From DATIXJ01 sp963714795 (GTDB lineage: Bacteria; Bacteroidota; Ignavibacteria; UBA10030; SZUA-254), in assembly GCA_963714795.1 (NCBI GenBank), contig CAVQPS010000008.1, positions 434,001 to 498,000 of the forward strand: a stretch of DNA of 64,000 bases, written 5' to 3'. Numbering within the stretch: the stretch's first letter is position 1; every line of letters begins with the position of its first letter. This document shows positions 60,488 through 64,000 of the stretch, piece after piece. The translations under genes were made by a program, and so were the position numbers. Below the pieces are notes generated by a model that ran no database searches, had not been told where the DNA came from, and saw only the letters and a list, made by a program, of their open reading frames with translations.

Positions 60488-62000
60488 GGATCTCCGCGTT
60501 CATGTCGGAATTTTGTGCACGAATGTTTGCCTCGATGCGATTGGGTTCGCCCCGCAATGTGCAGGTGAGCGACGTGAGATTGAGATGCTGGATACGCGAT
60601 GAATCGGCGGCGAACCATACGGTTGTGGAAAGATTGTCGAATGAAAAACCGCGCCCGGTGATTGTTCCTTTCGCATTCAACATCGTGTTGAATTTTTTGT
60701 TTCGAATAATCGGTCCAAGATTCAATCGACTCGTCGTTATGGAGCCTGCATACGATGGCTGATCCTGTTCCATGTTCATTTCGCCGTTGATATCGATTGA
60801 ACCGAATGATCCTTTCAGTGAAGTTTTCGATTTGAAGTTTAACGGTCTCCCGTTGAACTCCGAATAGACAGTCACAAATCCGACGCTGTCGAATGGCGGA
60901 ATCTGAAGCGACGGAAGAATACGGGAAATATCAGAGGGGTCGATCTTTGTATCGCCAACAATAATGCCAAGACTCAAATTCCTGGGCTGATGAAGATTGC
61001 GGACACTTCCGGAAAGATTAACCGTACTCCGGAATGTGTTGAGATGGAGATGCCGGATGAAAAGATTTCCGAATTCGCCGTCAACATCCAAATCAAGAAA
61101 CACGGAACCGTTTAAGAAGTCCACCTGCGGCAAAAAACTTTTTAGTTCGCCGACATCCAAATTTTTTGCCCGGACCCGCACGTGTACCGAGTCCTGTCGC
61201 AACCGGGCAAGAGAGAAATCGTTCAAAATATTGGCATTGGCAATGGAGCCGTCCAGTTCGATATACGAATGTCCCGTCTGCAGTATGATATTGTTTGCAA
61301 ACGTTCCTTTGTCGGAAACGGAAAAGTTTCCTTTGAAATATGTCAGCTCAAATCGGGATTGGGGAGAGTAACAGCTTGCGTGAATGATATTTGCCGAAAT
61401 GCTTTTCTCCGTTACCGTTGCGTGGAGTGTGAGATTGAAGTCGTTTACGGAAAAATTGTGATATTCAAAATATGACGGGGGAAGATTCCAGTGGTTGGGA
61501 TCCGAGAGCGAGCACGAGTCGACCACAATAACTGTTCCGTGCTTGATTTCAACATCATCAAAAACGAGTGTCCAGTCAAAATGATTGCTCGTGTTGGTAG
61601 AATCCGGTTTCAGGATTGAAGCGATATTCCATTGTCCCGATGCAGATCGCGTTAATCGGATTGTCGGCTGTTCCATGATGATATAACGGAATGTAGCCCG
61701 TTTACTGAAAAATCCAAACGGTTCATACTGGCAAAAAACTTTGCCGGTGCTGAACAGCATCTCACCGTTATTGGAGAGCGCAACGGAATCAATGGTAAAA
61801 CCGGTAAGGAGATTGCCCTCGATTGTCCCGATGTGCAATGTGCCGTTTATCTTTGAAGTGATCGACGATGCCAGAATGATCCGAAGCCGGTCGCGGAAAA
61901 ATTGGGTTTGTGTGAACAATGCAATAAACACGACGAAAAGAATAATAATGCCCGCGGTAATGGAACCGATTTTGAAGATGCGTTTGAGGTTTTTTTTCAT
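60468..62000 (-). CDS. tamB: TamB N-terminal part with membrane anchor (split by probable frameshift)
   Basis: 510 residues. Signal anchor near the N-terminus (IGSITAGIIILFVVFIALF), then AsmA-like sequence RLRIILASSITSKINGTLHIGTIEGN and long beta-rich repeats, ending ARL-stop at 60468 in a 20-base overlap with the second half. Together the halves make about 1510 residues, a normal TamB. ATG 62000 is used because GAGG lies six bases before it; a TTG at 62012 overlaps the rfaE2 stop. It follows the LPS heptose genes, which fits an envelope role. Confidence 0.87.
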   Translation of the reverse strand: MKKNLKRIFKIGSITAGIIILFVVFIALFTQTQFFRDRLRIILASSITSKINGTLHIGTIEGNLLTGFTIDSVALSNNGEMLFSTGKVFCQYEPFGFFSKRATFRYIIMEQPTIRLTRSASGQWNIASILKPDSTNTSNHFDWTLVFDDVEIKHGTVIVVDSCSLSDPNHWNLPPSYFEYHNFSVNDFNLTLHATVTEKSISANIIHASCYSPQSRFELTYFKGNFSVSDKGTFANNIILQTGHSYIELDGSIANANILNDFSLARLRQDSVHVRVRAKNLDVGELKSFLPQVDFLNGSVFLDLDVDGEFGNLFIRHLHLNTFRSTVNLSGSVRNLHQPRNLSLGIIVGDTKIDPSDISRILPSLQIPPFDSVGFVTVYSEFNGRPLNFKSKTSLKGSFGSIDINGEMNMEQDQPSYAGSITTSRLNLGPIIRNKKFNTMLNAKGTITGRGFSFDNLSTTVWFAADSSRIQHLNLTSLTCTLRGEPNRIEANIRAQNSDMNAEILAQARL

Positions 62001-62008
62001 GCCGCGCC

Positions 62009-62491
62009 TCAACGACTGGAAAACCGTTCGAGTATGCGATCGATGATGGAGGTGGTCGAACGGTTCGGGATGAATTCAATCGTAGCGACAGTTCCCCCTG
62101 CTTTTTCCACGATATCTTTTCCGACGATGGCATTCAGATTCCAATCAGCACCTTTGACAAGAATATCCGGTACGATGTCGGTAATGAGAGAGAGGGGCGT
62201 GTCTTCGTCAAAGAGACAGACATAATCGACGGGAAGAAGATTGGACAGCACGAATGCCCGATCATTTTGATCAACAATCGGTCGTTTATCTCCTTTGATG
62301 CGGTGAACCGAAGCGTCGGTATTCATGCCGACCACTAAAACGTCTCCGGCGGAACGCGCTTTGTGAAGATATTCAATGTGCCCGCGGTGAATAATGTCGA
62401 ATACTCCGTTGGTAAATACAACTTTTTTGTTTTTCCGGCGCAGAGCGTCCCGTATTGATTTTAACTCTTCGCGGGTGACAACAGTTCCCAT
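62009..62491 (-). CDS. rfaE2: Heptose-1-phosphate adenylyltransferase (RfaE2)
   Basis: 160 residues, a cytidylyltransferase-fold enzyme that makes ADP-heptose for LPS core. TNGVFDIIHRGHIEYLHKARSAGD carries the HxGH nucleotide-binding motif; later VVGMNTD, KGDKRPIVDQNDRAFVLSNL and LVKGADW. Here it is separate from the kinase, whereas in E. coli both are fused as HldE. Starts four bases after the kinase gene's stop. Confidence 0.94.
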   Translation of the reverse strand: MGTVVTREELKSIRDALRRKNKKVVFTNGVFDIIHRGHIEYLHKARSAGDVLVVGMNTDASVHRIKGDKRPIVDQNDRAFVLSNLLPVDYVCLFDEDTPLSLITDIVPDILVKGADWNLNAIVGKDIVEKAGGTVATIEFIPNRSTTSIIDRILERFSSR

Positions 62492-62495
62492 GGAA

Positions 62496-63512
62496 TTATT
62501 GTTTGGTTTCTGCAAACAGTTCTGCTTCGGCCACGACGTTTTTGCGGAGCTCCTCTTTGTTGATCGGTACGATACCGACATACCCGCACACAATACCTCC
62601 GGCATGATTTGCCAGAGCGGCGGCTTCTTTGATCGATGCACCGCCGACCAGCGTCATGGTGAGCGTGGAAATGACCGTATCACCTGCCCCGGAAACATCG
62701 GCAACGTTTCTTGCTTTGGTCGGCACATGCGAGACTTCCCCGCCGGGTTCAAACAACGACATGCCGTGCTCGCCCAACGTCAGGAGAACGTTGTGGGCGT
62801 GTAATCGTTCCATCATTAACTTTCCCGCGTGAATGATTTCATCATCCGTACGCAGTCGTATGCCGAGAGCTTCTTCCGCTTCTTTCCGGTTTGGTTTGAA
62901 CACCGTTACGGTATTGTATTCAAAAAAATTGTTGAATTTCGGATCGACGGTTACGGGCTTGTTCGTTTCGTTCGCCAGTGCGATGATTTGCCGGATTAAA
63001 TCTTTCACCACAACGCCTTTGTTGTAGTCTTCAATGATGATGCCGTCGATGGAATTGATGTTCAGACGAAGAACATCGATGATTTTTTTCTGGATCGTAT
63101 GTGAAATGTCTGCTTTTTGCTCACGGTCGATACGAACAACGTGCTGGCTGTGTGCGATGACCCTGGTCTTTACCGTGGTCGGGCGGGATGGATCGACAAC
63201 GACGCCTTCCGGCGCAAAATTGTTTTCACGGATAATATCGTACAATTGCTTTCCGCTGTTGTCCGCACCGATAACACCGACGAGCAAAGGTTCACCGCCG
63301 AGAGATTTAATGTTTCGTGCTACGTTTGCTGCTCCGCCGAGACGTGCCTGCTCCGTTTCCATGTCGATGACCGGTACGGGAGCTTCGGGAGATATCCGAC
63401 TGACACTGCCCCAGATATATCGATCGAGCATCAAATCTCCGATAACCGCAATCCGTTTCCCGGTCATCGAAGCGAATAATTCCTGCAAACGTTTTTCAGA
63501 AATAATTACCAC
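62496..63512 (-). CDS. rfaE1: Heptose-7-phosphate kinase (RfaE1)
   Basis: 338 residues of the PfkB/ribokinase fold. VIGDLMLDRYIWGSVSRISPEAPVPV, LGGAANVARNIKSLGG, IIIEDYNKGV, FKPNRKEAEEALG and DVSGAGDTVISTL (catalytic Asp) match the N-terminal domain of HldE. Phosphorylates D-glycero-D-manno-heptose 7-phosphate. GTG at 63512 is chosen since AAGGAG lies nine bases before it; an in-frame TTG at 63533 precedes that site. First gene of the rfaE1-rfaE2-tamB-rnr unit. Confidence 0.94.
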   Translation of the reverse strand: MVIISEKRLQELFASMTGKRIAVIGDLMLDRYIWGSVSRISPEAPVPVIDMETEQARLGGAANVARNIKSLGGEPLLVGVIGADNSGKQLYDIIRENNFAPEGVVVDPSRPTTVKTRVIAHSQHVVRIDREQKADISHTIQKKIIDVLRLNINSIDGIIIEDYNKGVVVKDLIRQIIALANETNKPVTVDPKFNNFFEYNTVTVFKPNRKEAEEALGIRLRTDDEIIHAGKLMMERLHAHNVLLTLGEHGMSLFEPGGEVSHVPTKARNVADVSGAGDTVISTLTMTLVGGASIKEAAALANHAGGIVCGYVGIVPINKEELRKNVVAEAELFAETKQ

Positions 63513-63548
63513 GGAAAATATCTCCTTGTTCAACGTGTTTTCGCAGTC

Positions 63549-63577
63549 AATATAGGGAGAACCGCCATGAGAATCAA
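63549..63577 (-). promoter_or_regulatory. Promoter of rfaE1-rfaE2-tamB-rnr
   Basis: Minus strand TTGATT (63577-63572), 17 bases, TATATT (63554-63549), 36 bases before the GTG at 63512. AGTTACGTGA (63580-63589) abuts the upstream side of the -35. Confidence 0.65.
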
Positions 63578-63598
63578 GTAGTTACGTGACATTAATTC

Positions 63599-63627
63599 TT
63601 GGAATTTCTTGCATGATTTTCTATATT
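63599..63627 (+). promoter_or_regulatory. Promoter of the rRNA methyltransferase gene
   Basis: TTGGAA (63599-63604), 17 bases, TATATT (63622-63627), nine bases before the ATG, so the leader is almost absent. Divergent from the rfaE1 promoter. Confidence 0.55.
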
Positions 63628-63636
63628 GGCTGTGCC

Positions 63637-64000
63637 ATGAACCCGTTACCTCGCATACCGTCGTCCCGCCTTAAATCGTATCAAAAGCTGACGCAAAAAA
63701 AATACCGTGAGAGTGAACGGAAATTCATTATTGAAGGCGTTCACCTTGTCGAAGAGATTTTGAACACGGATTGGGACGTCGAAACCATTCTTGTCAGCGA
63801 AACCTTTCTGCCATCAAAGGAATTTTCCGGTATTCACAAGAAAGCACTTGGTAAGAAAATTCCCTTTTTCCTGGCGAGTGATCGTGAGGTTCGAACAGTG
63901 AGCGATGCGGTGACGACGCAGGGCATTATCGCTATTGTCGGTGAAAAGGAAACCGCTGAATTGTGGGACCGGATTTCGGCAAAATCTTTGGCAGAATCTC
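63637..64000 (+). CDS. TrmH/SpoU family RNA methyltransferase, N-terminal part
   Basis: 121 residues before the window ends. The N-terminal substrate-binding domain is recognisable: LKSYQKLTQKKYRESERKFIIEGVHLVEEIL, then a middle VETILVSETFL and ASDREVRTVSDAVTTQGIIAIV, as in 23S rRNA 2'-O-methyltransferases of the RlmB/TrmH kind. The knotted SAM-binding domain lies beyond the edge, so the exact target (rRNA or tRNA) is not decidable here. Confidence 0.88.
   Translation, partial: MNPLPRIPSSRLKSYQKLTQKKYRESERKFIIEGVHLVEEILNTDWDVETILVSETFLPSKEFSGIHKKALGKKIPFFLASDREVRTVSDAVTTQGIIAIVGEKETAELWDRISAKSLAES

Noticed and set aside
1..64000. CRISPR arrays, tRNA or rRNA genes, prophage or complete insertion sequences
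   Set aside because: No regularly spaced repeats, cloverleafs, rRNA-like stretches, integrase or transposase frames were found on either strand.

Overview
The window looks like chromosomal DNA from a Gram-negative bacterium of the Bacteroidota-Chlorobiota (FCB) assemblage, most plausibly an Ignavibacteria-like lineage. The grounds are an LpxC-FabZ fusion, two tandem Skp-like chaperones beside bamA, a secreted protein ending in a type IX secretion (Por) sorting domain, LptE and TamB homologues, and LipM-type lipoate metabolism. Almost all of it is ordinary core genome: dense, short gaps, many 4-base ATGA/GTGA overlaps, and frequent GTG and TTG starts. I see no rRNA, tRNA, CRISPR array, prophage or transposase gene. 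Promoters that can be read are of the housekeeping type TTGnnn-N17-TATATT with short leaders.

Layout. 1-2455 (minus): a cut-off secreted metallopeptidase and a 12-repeat TPR protein. 2598-9767 (plus): yggS, purine nucleoside phosphorylase, a DUF2905 protein, ileS, a DksA/TraR-like protein, lspA and rluD in one run. 9771-21551: an alpha/beta hydrolase, a GT4 glycosyltransferase, a patatin-POTRA-barrel protein, a hybrid histidine kinase, a T9SS-secreted BNR-like protein, a rhomboid protease and a membrane acyltransferase. Two short inverted-repeat elements with target-site duplications lie in the gaps of this part. 21560-31617 (minus): a ten-gene envelope operon, uppS-bamA-skp-skp-lpxD-lpxC/fabZ-lpxA-lipM-panB-surE. 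31848-35977 (plus): ybaB, recR, two small lipoproteins, pheA, ftsX, rpsT. 36034-42434 (minus): miaB, a SPOR protein, a sigma-54 activator, lptE, a GT2 glycosyltransferase and a TPR protein. 42911-49213: pta with a second membrane acyltransferase, anmK (minus), nfo, an AmmeMemoRadiSam radical SAM enzyme, and a duplicated DUF309 protein. 49222-53422 (minus): two large proteins with long charged helices. 53709-64000: queF and DUF423 (plus), dedA, then rfaE1-rfaE2-tamB-rnr (minus), and the start of an rRNA methyltransferase.

How it fits together. Much of the window builds the outer membrane: undecaprenyl carrier (UppS), lipid A (LpxA/C/D), heptose for LPS core (RfaE1/RfaE2), LPS export (LptE), barrel assembly (BamA, Skp, TamB) and lipoprotein processing (LspA).

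Points worth following up: ileS carries a swapped GIHH signature in place of HIGH; anmK and tamB are each broken by one frameshift; two unrelated MITE-like elements sit next to promoters; a 10-base word AGTTACGTGA recurs in three promoter regions; and the two charged-helix/TPR proteins at 49-53 kb form an uncharacterised pair.
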